DNA of 64,000 nt from Hydrogenophaga taeniospiralis CCUG 15921 (GCF_001592305.1 NZ_BCWR01000006.1:186001-250000); one strand, 5' to 3'; counted from the stretch's first letter, positions 51,224-60,099 are shown. Translations and numbers: made by a program. Notes: generated by a model not told the origin, from the letters alone.

Positions 51224-53386
51224 CTAACGCGGTGTGGCGCTGTCCACGGGAGAACTACCGCTCGTTCCAGCGGCGTTGGTCGCCGTGACGGTGTAGTAGT
51301 AGGTGGTGCCATTGGTCACGGACTTGTCCGTGTAGCTACTGCCCTTGACGCCCGATGCGATCGTCTCGGAGGGCCCACCGCTGAAGGTGGAGCGGTGAAC
51401 GGTGTAGCTGGTGGCACCGAAGGACGCCTGCCAGCGCAGCGGCACGGCGCCATCGCCCGGCGAGGCCAGCAGCATGGCGGGCGGCTCGGGAATGACGCTC
51501 GGCGCACCACCGTCGCCACCGGTGATCTGGACATTGCTGAAGACGCTGTTGTTTAGCTGGCTTGAGACCGACGAGACCACCAATCCGACATAGATGGTGT
51601 CCGGAACCGGGGCGTTGATGCGGCCGACATTGGTGGCGGCCCAATTGGTGCCATCGGGAGAAACGTAGCCGGTGATGATGTTCCCGATGCGTTCTAGCTT
51701 CACCCAGTTAATGGGCCCGGAGCTCCCATTGGTTAATGCCTTGTTCGCGTAGTTCGCGCCGCCATACACCGCCAGTTTCGTCATGTTCTGTAAGACTTGA
51801 CCTTGGTAATTTATCGCCATCCAGGCGCGCGGAGCGCCTGGATCCAGGCTTGTGCGCATCATCACGCCCGCCACTGCGGACGGGTGGGTGTTCTGGAGCG
51901 ACTCGACTTTCGCGATGATGGCGCTGTTGCCGGTGAGGGCCTTGTGGGAGAAGTGGGAACTGTCGCGTTCGCCCCAGATATCCCAGCCTGCCCCAGCCAC
52001 GTTCCATTTGCCGGCGGCGTATGTGGCCGTGCCGGCCGGGCTCGCGCCCCCGATGTCAGCATTGCTGAACCCCGAGGTGATCGAGGTGGTCGAAGGAATG
52101 GGTAGCGGCGGCGGTGGCGTCGCCTTCGAGGTGTCGGACTCCTTGAGGAACATGAAACTGGTGCCGTCCACGGACGTCCCAAGGCGCCTCTGAGCGATGA
52201 AGGGTGCCTGGAGACCTTTGCGCAGGACGTAGGCGCCATAGAGCTGAGTGAGCGCCACGCTCCCGCGATTGGCGCCGTCCCAGCCGCGATTGGTGACGTC
52301 AGTGGTGTAGTAGCGATCGGTGGTGCCGAAAGGAAGGGCTGTCGTGGGAACGAGCTCGTTCACCCGCGCGAAATACTCACCCGCGGCCAGCAGGCGGTTG
52401 TCAAAGTCGGAATAGATGTCGATGCCTTGGGTCCAGAGCGCCTCAGCCAGCATGGTCAGTGACCTCAGCTGCCCATAGGCGTGCCCCTGGTCGCGGAGGT
52501 AGTCGCCGAGCATGCCGATGTCGTTGGTGTTTCGCAGTCCGATATGGGCCAGCGTGCGCGCCTGGTAGACGACCCGGTCCAATGTCTCGATGTCGTCGTT
52601 GTAGATCGCCATCAGTCCCAGCGCGACGAGGGACAGTCCGCCCTTGTTGGCGGCCCCGAACATGCTTTCGCCATAGGGGTTCGCTGCCGGCATCAGAACG
52701 TCTTTGAAATACTTCTTCACCGTCGCCGTGTCGGCCTCCGTCCAGCCCGGGTAGGTGCTGCGCAGGATTTCCGCACCGCCCACGAACGCGGCAGCGTAGT
52801 CGCCCAGATCCAGCATGGACTCGCGACCTGAGAACTCAACGTGGGTAGTGGCCCACCTAAGCAGCAGCCACTTTGCAGTCTTCGCGTATCGCTCGTCCTG
52901 AGTGAAATACCACATCAGTGATTGGTCCGAGATCGCGGCCATGTCGCTGCGCCAAGCATTGAGATTCTCGTCGGGGGCGCGGCTCACCTTCGCGAACGGG
53001 CCACCACGCCCTGCGTAGGTGAGCCTGGCGTTGGGACGGTTGGCCAGATTATTGAACCCAGACTTCCATGGCTCCCTGCCCTGATCTACGTTCGCCTTGA
53101 GCGTCTGGAGATCCGAGAGGGTGACTCCCGCGCCTGGATGTTTGATAGCGCGGACAACAGGGTCTACCGGGACAGTGGGCTCCGTAGGGGGGTCTACCGG
53201 GACAGTGGGCTCCGTAGGGGGGTCTACCGGGACAGCGGGCGCCGCAGGGGGGCCTCCGGCGACAACGGGAGCCTCGGGAGCATCTCCCGTCTCGGCATCT
53301 TCATCTCCAGGTTGTCCACCGCAACCCTGTAGCACGACCGCACTCAACACGAGTAACGCAGCAGCAAAATCGGTTCTGTCAAACAT
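51224..53386 (-). CDS. Alginate-lyase-like lipoprotein with beta-sandwich and Fn3 domains
   Basis: 720 residues. Lipobox at VVLQGC (Cys22). The linker at ~50-76 is a repeated PVDPPTEPTV. An alginate-lyase-type alpha-helical toroid follows (~82-410: WKSGFNNLANRPNARLTYAG, YFTQDERYAKTAKWLLLRWA, ANKGGLSLVALGLMAIYND). Next come a concanavalin-like sandwich (~440-630) and an Fn3 domain (~635-720, SYTDKSVTNGTTYYYTVTAT). It ends at TAG, directly followed in frame by an F5/8C domain. It is a surface-anchored polysaccharide lyase candidate acting on uronate-containing glycans; substrate unknown. Flanked by 22-bp direct repeats and facing the same way as the rhamnose genes. Confidence 0.78.
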   Translation of the reverse strand: MFDRTDFAAALLVLSAVVLQGCGGQPGDEDAETGDAPEAPVVAGGPPAAPAVPVDPPTEPTVPVDPPTEPTVPVDPVVRAIKHPGAGVTLSDLQTLKANVDQGREPWKSGFNNLANRPNARLTYAGRGGPFAKVSRAPDENLNAWRSDMAAISDQSLMWYFTQDERYAKTAKWLLLRWATTHVEFSGRESMLDLGDYAAAFVGGAEILRSTYPGWTEADTATVKKYFKDVLMPAANPYGESMFGAANKGGLSLVALGLMAIYNDDIETLDRVVYQARTLAHIGLRNTNDIGMLGDYLRDQGHAYGQLRSLTMLAEALWTQGIDIYSDFDNRLLAAGEYFARVNELVPTTALPFGTTDRYYTTDVTNRGWDGANRGSVALTQLYGAYVLRKGLQAPFIAQRRLGTSVDGTSFMFLKESDTSKATPPPPLPIPSTTSITSGFSNADIGGASPAGTATYAAGKWNVAGAGWDIWGERDSSHFSHKALTGNSAIIAKVESLQNTHPSAVAGVMMRTSLDPGAPRAWMAINYQGQVLQNMTKLAVYGGANYANKALTNGSSGPINWVKLERIGNIITGYVSPDGTNWAATNVGRINAPVPDTIYVGLVVSSVSSQLNNSVFSNVQITGGDGGAPSVIPEPPAMLLASPGDGAVPLRWQASFGATSYTVHRSTFSGGPSETIASGVKGSSYTDKSVTNGTTYYYTVTATNAAGTSGSSPVDSATPR
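53161..53250. repeat. Three 30-bp tandem repeats coding the lipoprotein linker
   Basis: Units at 53161-53190, 53191-53220 and 53221-53250. The first two are identical and the third differs at a few positions. They encode the Pro/Val/Asp/Thr linker of the lyase-like lipoprotein. Length variation here would only lengthen or shorten the tether by ten residues. Confidence 0.9.
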
Positions 53387-53474
53387 GGGCCACCAGCGTT
53401 CCTCGAAGCGTTAATTTCATTGATAAGCCCGCGATCCGCTTTGAATGCTTTTCGGCTCGCGAGGCAGGCGAATT

Positions 53475-53496
53475 CTATTGATCCGGCCCTGTGAAG
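53475..53496. repeat. 22-bp direct repeat, right copy
   Basis: CTATTGATCCGGCCCTGTGA plus AG, one mismatch from the copy at 50740-50761. Confidence 0.8.
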
Positions 53497-53510
53497 CATC
53501 GGGTATCAGC

Positions 53511-53582
53511 CGTTCGCCCTGCGCCTGTCAAAGGGTTTGCCAGAGTGTGGGTGAGGGCTTCGACAAGCTCAGCCCGAACGGA
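53511..53582. repeat. Dispersed REP-like element, two inverted arms
   Basis: GCTTCGACAAGCTCAGCCCG followed by AACGG is a short sequence I recognise as widely repeated in proteobacterial intergenic regions. A degenerate opposite arm (CCGTTCGCCCTGCGCCTGTC) precedes it. The pair can fold into a hairpin. Confidence 0.55.
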
Positions 53583-53607
53583 CCTTACGGTAATAGCTGA
53601 ACCCGAG

Positions 53608-53635
53608 CAGGAACCCGAGCCGGCTCGGGTTCCTG
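53608..53635. terminator. Perfect 28-bp palindrome downstream of the secreted lyase-like gene
   Basis: CAGGAACCCGAGCC followed directly by GGCTCGGGTTCCTG. It lies 58 bp after the stop of the gene ending at 53694, where a transcript would end. No T-run follows, so termination is uncertain; a regulatory or repeat origin is possible. Confidence 0.45.
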
Positions 53636-53693
53636 AGGAGGCCGCGCATTTCTCACGGCCGTGAACGGACCATGTTCTGCCCACTGTGACGGG

Positions 53694-56123
53694 TTAGAGC
53701 ACCTTGAACACAATGCTGCCATTGCGTTCTGACGCGGACACTCTCTGGCCTGGCTGGACGGTGGTGGTGGCCGACACAAACGTTCCGCCCGAGCCCAGGA
53801 TGGTGACCTTGGTACTGACTGCGGTGCTTCCCGGATTGGTCAGCACGCAGGTATTGGACAGGCCACCCGTGACCGTCTGTGCAGTGCCCGCGCCTACCAC
53901 GCTGGCATAAGCGCGCAGCGTGTGCACCACCGACTTCTGCAGATCCTGTGTCAGCGTGGCGACGCCTTTGCTGCCGGTGACCTGCGATACCACTGGCAAA
54001 ACCGGTGCGCCCTCGTTGGTGGTCAGCTCGATGGAGGTGTCCCCGGAGCCATCAAAGTTGCTGGCCACCAGGAAGCGGTAGTTGCGCTCGTCCTGCACGA
54101 TGGAGGCGGACCATCCAAACTCCACCGGGGGACGCAACAGATTCGCGCTCAGCTGAGCGGTCTGTGCTGCCGTCTGGTTGACCGCAGCCACCACCACCTT
54201 GTCGGAAATGATTTCATCGGCCGCGGCAGCCTTGGAACCTGTGAAGTACGAACCATACATGCGCGAACTCGTGGCGCCGGCCTGTATGCCCTTGGATCCA
54301 AAGTTGAAGCCTTTGCCGCCTTTGACCACCACGCCCAGCTTGCCATCCACATTCATCCAGTCGCCGCTGTACGAGGTGAACTGCGTGGGCATGCTCGTGG
54401 TACCCGAAGCGGAATACACCGAGCGCGCCGCGCCCGACATGGCGTCGCGCTCAAAGTCAAACGCCCCGCCATATTCCTGAACAATGGTGACGGCCTCATT
54501 GGCCACGACCCTGTCCATGTAGACCACCAGGTTGTTGTCTGGCAAAGAGGTGAAGGACAGGTAGCGGGTCAGCTTGCCGGCGTTCTCCGACAGCACCCCA
54601 CCCGTGGTGAACCAGGTGGCCGCGGTCTGATTGGTGTGTGTGATGTAGGACGCATTGGTGGGCACTCCGTTGAGGTTGTAGTACCCCACGAACGACTTTT
54701 GGTAAGGCACCAGCACATAGGGTTCGTCCATATAGCTGGAGGGGTTGGGGCCGATGTAGCCCATGAACTTGCTCTGCCACGAGAAAGACGAATACTTCTG
54801 CGCGTTGCGGTGCAGCAGTACTTTGGTGTAGCTGAAGTCTGTCACGCCGCTTTGTGCGGTGACAAAGCTGCTGGGCGTGCTTGGCGTGGTGGAGCCAGGG
54901 CCAAAAAACTCGTGGTACAGAAACGCATCGGCCAGCCGCTGTGCCGCCACGGACTCCCGACGTGGGCCAATATCGATCAGGTTGCCAAAGTAGCTGCCGT
55001 TCGTTTGCAGGTTGGCCCGCGCGCGCATGTACTCCAGCGTGCGGCTCTCCAGCATGGTGGCGTCGGGGTCCTTGAAGTAGGCAGCCAGGAAGCTGTAGGC
55101 AGGCAAATGCTCGTAGTCATGCACCATCCAGTCCACGCCATTGGGGTACATCCATTCGCCCTCCGGAAGGGCGATTTTCTTGAGCACCTTGTTCCACACG
55201 TTGAGGATGTTGTGCTCAACCGCGGCGGGCGGGGTCAGGTTGCCCATCTTGTAGAAGACGGCGGAGGTTCCCAGCTCGTTGATGGGGACCATCTGGTAGA
55301 TGGGGTGGAAGATGTCGTGGTTTTCCGCCGTCAGGTCGGGGTGAAGGTTGGCACCGCGCACCCAGGTGCTAACAGCCTTGCCGTCGACCACCGTCGCATC
55401 GGATTTGTCAGCCAGCGTGGAGTAGGTGTTCATCATGTAGCTCTTCGCCATGTCGTCCCACTTGGCCGCATTGGCATGGTTGGGCTGCATGCTGCGGGCC
55501 AGCGACAGGATGTTGGTGTCCCAGCCGTTTTCTTCTGCCTTGGTGTCACTCCACTCCTTGTAGGGGGGCAGGGTTGCGGCCTTGAAGTCGGCTTCGCCGC
55601 TGACCAGCAGGTTCAGCTTGTGTTGCGTGTCGAGGTCCAGTTGTGCCCACACCATCCAGCCGCCCACGGCCGCATACGAAGACCACATGCTGGACTCCCA
55701 CACCTTGCCCCATCTGGCCCCCGATGTCGTGTTGTAGCTCCCCGACGACTTGTGGGTGTTCACGAGGTACTTCAGGTTGGCGACGAGATGGGCCTCCACC
55801 GTTGCGCGGGGAATGCCGTTGAAGGAAGCGTCGGTCGTGCGCGTCAGCAGCAGTGCATACAGGTAGGCGTAGTTCGCGGTGGTGCGGATGCCGTCTTCTG
55901 TGGCAGCACCCGAATGAAAGTAGCCTGCACCGGGAATACTGGCGGAGTAGTCGTGATAGATGCTCTCTGCATATTTCACGTGCTTCTTCAGCAGCTCCAG
56001 GGTGATCGATTTGATTTCAGACTCTTGCAAAGTCTGCGCAGAGATGCTCCCGGTGGGGTATGCATTTGCGGAAATTCCAGCGCAGGCGAGTGCGGCGGCC
56101 AGTACCAATGTCATTGCTTTCAT
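53694..56123 (-). CDS. Large secreted protein, polysaccharide-lyase-like
   Basis: 809 residues. Cleavable signal peptide (MTLVLAAALACAGISANA). The N-terminal ~380 residues are helical with conserved-looking aromatic and polar blocks (GARWGKVWESSMWSSYAAVG, NGWDTNILSLARSMQPNHAN, LTAENHDIFHPIYQMVPINE, WMVHDYEHLPAYSFLA), as in the toroid domains of polysaccharide lyases. The rest is beta-rich with Asn/Thr/Gly repeats, like the sandwich domains of PL8-type or heparinase-type enzymes. I cannot assign a PL family. The ATG at 56123 has AGGAG six bases upstream. It lies 132 bp downstream of rhaS on the same strand. Codon use is less GC-biased than in core genes. Confidence 0.65.
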   Translation of the reverse strand: MKAMTLVLAAALACAGISANAYPTGSISAQTLQESEIKSITLELLKKHVKYAESIYHDYSASIPGAGYFHSGAATEDGIRTTANYAYLYALLLTRTTDASFNGIPRATVEAHLVANLKYLVNTHKSSGSYNTTSGARWGKVWESSMWSSYAAVGGWMVWAQLDLDTQHKLNLLVSGEADFKAATLPPYKEWSDTKAEENGWDTNILSLARSMQPNHANAAKWDDMAKSYMMNTYSTLADKSDATVVDGKAVSTWVRGANLHPDLTAENHDIFHPIYQMVPINELGTSAVFYKMGNLTPPAAVEHNILNVWNKVLKKIALPEGEWMYPNGVDWMVHDYEHLPAYSFLAAYFKDPDATMLESRTLEYMRARANLQTNGSYFGNLIDIGPRRESVAAQRLADAFLYHEFFGPGSTTPSTPSSFVTAQSGVTDFSYTKVLLHRNAQKYSSFSWQSKFMGYIGPNPSSYMDEPYVLVPYQKSFVGYYNLNGVPTNASYITHTNQTAATWFTTGGVLSENAGKLTRYLSFTSLPDNNLVVYMDRVVANEAVTIVQEYGGAFDFERDAMSGAARSVYSASGTTSMPTQFTSYSGDWMNVDGKLGVVVKGGKGFNFGSKGIQAGATSSRMYGSYFTGSKAAAADEIISDKVVVAAVNQTAAQTAQLSANLLRPPVEFGWSASIVQDERNYRFLVASNFDGSGDTSIELTTNEGAPVLPVVSQVTGSKGVATLTQDLQKSVVHTLRAYASVVGAGTAQTVTGGLSNTCVLTNPGSTAVSTKVTILGSGGTFVSATTTVQPGQRVSASERNGSIVFKVL

Positions 56124-56255
56124 ATGTCTCCTAGGGTCCATTTAAATTAGCGTGGGGGGGGGAATCGTTGTACTTACTTGTGTGTTCGAAAAAGACACCG
56201 TGGGGGCTTGGGTTCGTCTGAAGGATCGGTACGCGTCTCATCCTGGACGCGGCAC

Positions 56256-57284
56256 TTAAAAATGAAATCGATCAATGTTGCTGACGTCAAAGGTCGTTGG
56301 CACACCCAGAATGACCTCGCCTTTTGATCCGACGATGTAATCGCCCAGGCGGCCCGCAGAAAAGCTATCGCCTTTCGTGCCGCTGATCTGCCCCTTTGTA
56401 AGACTGGCCGCTGCATAGGCCGCCAGGTAGCCCAAATCCACCGGGTTCCATAGCTGGAAGGCCCGCACCGTGCCGTCTTTCACAAACGGGCGCATCTGGT
56501 TGGGCGTACCCAGTCCGGTAACGTGGACCTTGCCCTTGAATGGTGATGAGGCCACGTACTCTGCGCTGGCCAGAATGCCCACGGTTGTGGGGGAAATGAT
56601 GCCGCGCAGGTTGGGGTTTTGTAGCAGCGCTATGCACTGTTCGCGTGACTTCACGGCATCGTCGTTGCCATAGAGCACCTTGGTCATCTTCATGTTCTTG
56701 TAGGCGGGGCGACGCAGCTCCTGCAGCATCCAGTAAATCCAGGCGTTCTGGTTGCTGGCCGTGACCGTGGCGGAAAGAATGGCGAATTCGCCTTGCCAAT
56801 CCATCAGCTTGGCCATCAGCTGCATTTGCGCGCGGCCCACGCCTTCCTGGCTGGCCTGGTTGATGAACAAATCGCGCGCGTCAGTGGCCAGATCCGCGTC
56901 CACCGCCACGATCTTGGTGCCCACGGCAATGAGCTCCCGCACTTTGGGCAGCAGCGCCACCGCCTCGTTGGCAGCCAAGATGACGGCGTTCAAGCGCTCC
57001 GCAATCAACTGATCGATGAATGGCACTTGGGCCAGTGCTTGGGCGGTGGTGGGTCCCAGCATGCGCGCCTGTGCCCCCATTTCGCGTGCCGCTTCCATCA
57101 CGCCCTGACCCAGCATTGCGTGGTAGGGGTTGTTCACCTGCTTGGGCAGGTAGGCCATCTTCAATGCACCGGATGGCCCAGCCGCAGCAGCCGCTCGATG
57201 GGTGCCCAAGACGTGGCAGAGGGCGGTCAGTAAAGTGGCTCGCCGAACCAAAGAGGGCCTAGGGCTGGCTTTTGTGTTTGTCAT
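56256..57284 (-). CDS. rhaS: Rhamnose-type sugar ABC transporter substrate-binding protein
   Basis: 342 residues. The export signal has twin arginines (SLVRRATLLTALCHVLG). The mature part is a periplasmic-binding-protein-like-IV sugar receptor: MAYLPKQVNNPYHAMLGQGV, INQASQEGVGRAQMQLMAKL, ILSATVTASNQNAWIYWMLQ, SPTTVGILASAEYV, and LGYLAAYAAASLTKGQISG. This matches RhaS of the rhizobial rhamnose importer (RhaSTPQ). The start at 57284 has GGAG ten bases upstream. It is separated from the transporter genes by a Crp-type regulator and a 584-bp gap, and precedes a secreted lyase-like gene. Confidence 0.82.
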   Translation of the reverse strand: MTNTKASPRPSLVRRATLLTALCHVLGTHRAAAAAGPSGALKMAYLPKQVNNPYHAMLGQGVMEAAREMGAQARMLGPTTAQALAQVPFIDQLIAERLNAVILAANEAVALLPKVRELIAVGTKIVAVDADLATDARDLFINQASQEGVGRAQMQLMAKLMDWQGEFAILSATVTASNQNAWIYWMLQELRRPAYKNMKMTKVLYGNDDAVKSREQCIALLQNPNLRGIISPTTVGILASAEYVASSPFKGKVHVTGLGTPNQMRPFVKDGTVRAFQLWNPVDLGYLAAYAAASLTKGQISGTKGDSFSAGRLGDYIVGSKGEVILGVPTTFDVSNIDRFHF

Positions 57285-57868
57285 GGGGCACTCGCTCCAG
57301 GTTGGCATGTCCTGTGCGTTAGCCCGCTGGACGATGACGGTCACTGTAGGGAGTGATCAACATCAGATCAATGCATGGCTTTTTATGCAATTCATCAAAA
57401 TCTGTGATGGATTGTTCGGCGTAGCTGCCGTGTGGCCCCAGTCCACCGAACTTGAGCCGCTCGCTTGTATGACTGCGAAGGATGAGGCTTTATCTGAGCG
57501 GGTTTTTGGATCAGGATCAGGTTGTCCGCCAGCACCTTGGTGGCCACGCTCCGCCTCCTGTTTTTTGCATCCGGCATGGCGAACCAGTTCTCAGGGGGTA
57601 AGTACTTAGCCGCTGTCAAATCGAGCTGCAGGGCCGGACTCCAAAAAAACAGGGTAATCCTGCATCTGTGAATGCAGCCAAGCACCCAATCGTTGCAGCC
57701 CGCTGGCGCGTTTCTGTTTTTCCTGTGGGTCTTTGATGGCGGCCGGCGGTATTTCCCGGGTCGCATGGGTCACCGAAAAAGACCCTTCAGAGGGTTGCCC
57801 TCCTTCCCTCTGAGCGGGTGAGGCGCCACCGCCATGCGCCAAGCTCAAGCCGCCAAGGTTTCAGCCTC
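57285..57868. other. Interval between rhaS and the Crp-type gene, possibly decayed coding sequence
   Basis: On the minus strand, near 57680-57610 a frame reads KRASGLQRLGAWLHSQMQDY, and then in another frame LTAAKYLPPENWFAMPDAK. Together they look like a frameshifted gene, but I cannot identify it. Nearer to rhaS, TGATC/GATCA arms with a 7-bp centre (57354-57370) sit about 70 bp upstream of the rhaS start and could be an operator. No other element stands out. Confidence 0.4.
57354..57370. promoter_or_regulatory. Operator candidate upstream of rhaS
   Basis: TGATCAACATCAGATCA, an inverted repeat with 5-bp arms and a 7-bp centre. The Crp/Fnr-family regulator encoded at 57869 is a possible ligand, but the half-site is not a standard Crp or FNR site. 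Confidence 0.35.
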
Positions 57869-58621
57869 TCAGAACACGGTCTCCGGCTCGCCTTGCACGC
57901 GTTTGAAGCGCCGCACCACGCAGCCTATCTGGGGCATCTCAATGGGTATGTGCACCGGAAGAGGTTCCTTCTGGGGCAATTCCACCGCGCCATAGCTGCG
58001 CGAAATGAGCCCCATCTCTTCCAGGGACTTCAGCGCCTTGTTGGCGCTCTGCCGACTGATGCCCATCATCTGTGCAATCACTTCCTGAGGCACCTTGACC
58101 CGCTTGGCGGGAACCACCCGAGACCCATAGCCTGTGGCGACCCGTTCCAGACGCTTGAGGATGCGCTGCTCCAGCGACAGGAACGAGATTTCCTGGAGCG
58201 AGTCCAGCGCCCCTCTGAGCTTCTGACACGCCAGGATGCCGATGTGTCGCCAGTACTGCGGATGCTGGTTGAGCCAGGGTTCGAGGGCATCACCCGGGAC
58301 AAAAAGCACCTCGGTGATTCCATTGGCATAAGCGCCCATGGCGCGCGGGCCACTGTCAAGGGTCGAGATCTCGCCCATCCACTGGCAGGGCTCGACCTGG
58401 GCAAGGACGTGGACCTTGCCCTCTTCATTCACGTTGCTCACCAGCAGTGAGCCACCCACGACGCAACACAGGCCGCTGCCTTTTTCGTCGGGCTCGAAGA
58501 GCGCCTGTCCATGGCGCAGCTGGATCAACCGCGACAGTTTCACCAGGGCCACCTGCAGCTCGGGCGGGCAGGACACGTACCACCTGTCGGCACTCAGACG
58601 GAGGCGCAGAGAGGATTCCAT
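57869..58621 (-). CDS. Crp/Fnr-family regulator of the rhamnose genes
   Basis: 250 residues. An N-terminal cyclic-nucleotide-binding-like barrel (LFEPDEKGSGLCCVVGGSLL, QWMGEISTLDSGPRAMGAYA), the long dimerisation helix, and a C-terminal winged helix (VPQEVIAQMMGISRQSANKA, then LKSLEEMGLISRSYG). It lacks the Cys set of FNR and the exact cAMP-pocket residues of Crp, so the effector is unknown. It lies 15 bp after rhaK on the same strand, the last gene of the transporter operon. The usual rhamnose regulators are DeoR or AraC types, so a Crp-type one here is noteworthy. Confidence 0.85.
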   Translation of the reverse strand: MESSLRLRLSADRWYVSCPPELQVALVKLSRLIQLRHGQALFEPDEKGSGLCCVVGGSLLVSNVNEEGKVHVLAQVEPCQWMGEISTLDSGPRAMGAYANGITEVLFVPGDALEPWLNQHPQYWRHIGILACQKLRGALDSLQEISFLSLEQRILKRLERVATGYGSRVVPAKRVKVPQEVIAQMMGISRQSANKALKSLEEMGLISRSYGAVELPQKEPLPVHIPIEMPQIGCVVRRFKRVQGEPETVF

Positions 58622-58636
58622 GTTGGGCCCAGCCGC

Positions 58637-60097
58637 TCACACCAGCGCTTCGTCCGCCACAGTGGACCACTGGCGAAAGCGCTGCAGCAGGCTGTGCGAC
58701 ACCTGGGCCGTGGGGGGCGGGACGCTGGCATAGGCGTCGCGGCCGTGCGAGGGCATGGCCCAGCGGGTACTCAGCCAGGCACCGCGCGCCGTGCCTTCGA
58801 CCTCGTCCTGGCTGCGCACCACCGCCAGCGGCGCGAGCAAGGCGCTGAGCGCGGCCGCGTAGGCCGGGTTGTCGGCCAGCGGCCCTTCGAGGATCACCAC
58901 GGACAGCGCGTCGCTGCGCTGCGGGTTGCCACGCAGCGCCAGGGGCAGCAGGTCGAACAGGATGCGGGTGGTCATCATGGCGCAGTACATCGCGGCCAGG
59001 GCCGGCCGCAGGTGCAGGGGCACCACCTGGGGAGCGCTGCCCATGGGCTGGTCGCCGCGCACGATCTCGCCGGCCTGGCCGAAGTTGGCCGCGGGCCCGG
59101 CATCGTGGCCGGGCAACACCAGCCAGCCGGCCTCCAGCACCTCGTGCAGGGCGCTCTCGGTGGCCAGCGCGGGGTCGGCGCCGTGGCAGAGGTGGGCGAA
59201 CTCGCGCCCGCCCATGAAGCGGGCGGTCGGCACAGGCCGGCCTTCGATGGACTGGTTGAACAGCTGTTCGCGCGCCGGGTCGAGCGCCTGCTCGCGGCCC
59301 GTCACGCCGGGCGTCATGACCACGCACCAGGTGCCGGTGGACACCACGCTGGCCCCTGGCAGGGCATGCAGGTGGCGCGCCAGGCAGGCGTTGCTGTCGT
59401 GCAGGCCGGCGTACACCACGCAGCCGGCGGGAAGGCCCAGGCGTTCGGCCAGGGCGGGTTGCACCGGGCCGATGGCCTCGTATGCCAGGCGCAGGGGGGG
59501 AAAGCGCTCGACCAGGCCCTCGCGCACGGCCCACGGCGCGAAGCGGTTGCGCGCCGGTTGCCAGAGGTGGGTATGGCAGCCCAGCGAGCTCACTTCGTAG
59601 GCGGCCACGCCCGTGAACCACCAGGCCCAGTACTGCGGGTAGGGCAGCCAGGCTTCGATGCCTTGCCAGGCCTCGGGCTGGGTCTGCTGGAGCCAGAAGA
59701 GTTGCAGCCCGGCGTTGAGCCCCAGGGGCAGCAGGGGTGTGCCGGTGGTCTCGAAACCGTCGATGCGGCTGGCGTAGTCCGCGCGCAGCTCGCCGTAGCC
59801 GTCCCATTCGTAGTCGATGGCGGGCAGGGCCAGGCCGCTGCCGTTCACGGCGCAGAAGGCCGCGCCGTGGGTGGTGATGCCGATGCGCCCGATGCGCGCG
59901 TGCTCGGGCAACGTTGGCACGCTCTCCTGCACCCAGGCCTGCAAGGCGTCCAAGCCCAGTGCGAGGTAGTGCGGGGTCTGCACCGAGTGGTTGGCGCGCA
60001 CACGGCGTGCGATCACGTCGCCCTCGGCGTTGAACAGCACCAGCTTGGCGTTGCTCTTGCCGACGTCGAGCACCAGGGTATGGGCGTTGCTGTCCAT
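58637..60097 (-). CDS. rhaK: FGGY-family carbohydrate kinase (rhamnose kinase)
   Basis: 486 residues of the FGGY/hexokinase superfamily: the N-terminal phosphate loop LVLDVGKSNAKLVLF, the catalytic region AAIDYEWDG-like PAIDYEWDGYGE, STGTWCVVMTPG, and a C-terminal ATP-site region (ALSVVILEGPLADNPAYAAA). It follows the mutarotase gene by two bases. In rhizobia the equivalent RhaK phosphorylates rhamnose and is also needed for transporter activity. E. coli RhaB would phosphorylate rhamnulose instead; which sugar this one uses is not decided by sequence. Confidence 0.85.
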   Translation of the reverse strand: MDSNAHTLVLDVGKSNAKLVLFNAEGDVIARRVRANHSVQTPHYLALGLDALQAWVQESVPTLPEHARIGRIGITTHGAAFCAVNGSGLALPAIDYEWDGYGELRADYASRIDGFETTGTPLLPLGLNAGLQLFWLQQTQPEAWQGIEAWLPYPQYWAWWFTGVAAYEVSSLGCHTHLWQPARNRFAPWAVREGLVERFPPLRLAYEAIGPVQPALAERLGLPAGCVVYAGLHDSNACLARHLHALPGASVVSTGTWCVVMTPGVTGREQALDPAREQLFNQSIEGRPVPTARFMGGREFAHLCHGADPALATESALHEVLEAGWLVLPGHDAGPAANFGQAGEIVRGDQPMGSAPQVVPLHLRPALAAMYCAMMTTRILFDLLPLALRGNPQRSDALSVVILEGPLADNPAYAAALSALLAPLAVVRSQDEVEGTARGAWLSTRWAMPSHGRDAYASVPPPTAQVSHSLLQRFRQWSTVADEALV

Positions 60098-60099
60098 GA

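Larger units (their letters stand above)
53387..53693. other. Gene-free interval with repeats between the two lyase-like genes
   Basis: No coding frame is supported in these 307 bp. It holds the right copy of the 22-bp direct repeat (53475-53496), a dispersed-repeat pair in inverted orientation (CGTTCGCCCTGCGCCTGTCA near 53512 and GGCTTCGACAAGCTCAGCCC near 53555), and the 28-bp palindrome at 53608-53635. Confidence 0.7.

Noticed and set aside
53161-53250. Three 30-bp tandem units considered as a CRISPR array
   Set aside because: Units are directly abutting with no spacers and code for a Pro-rich linker in frame.
53922-56150. 742-codon open frame opposite the secreted lyase-like gene
   Set aside because: No signal, domain or ribosome site; composition typical of an antisense frame. 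The minus-strand gene has a signal peptide and AGGAG.
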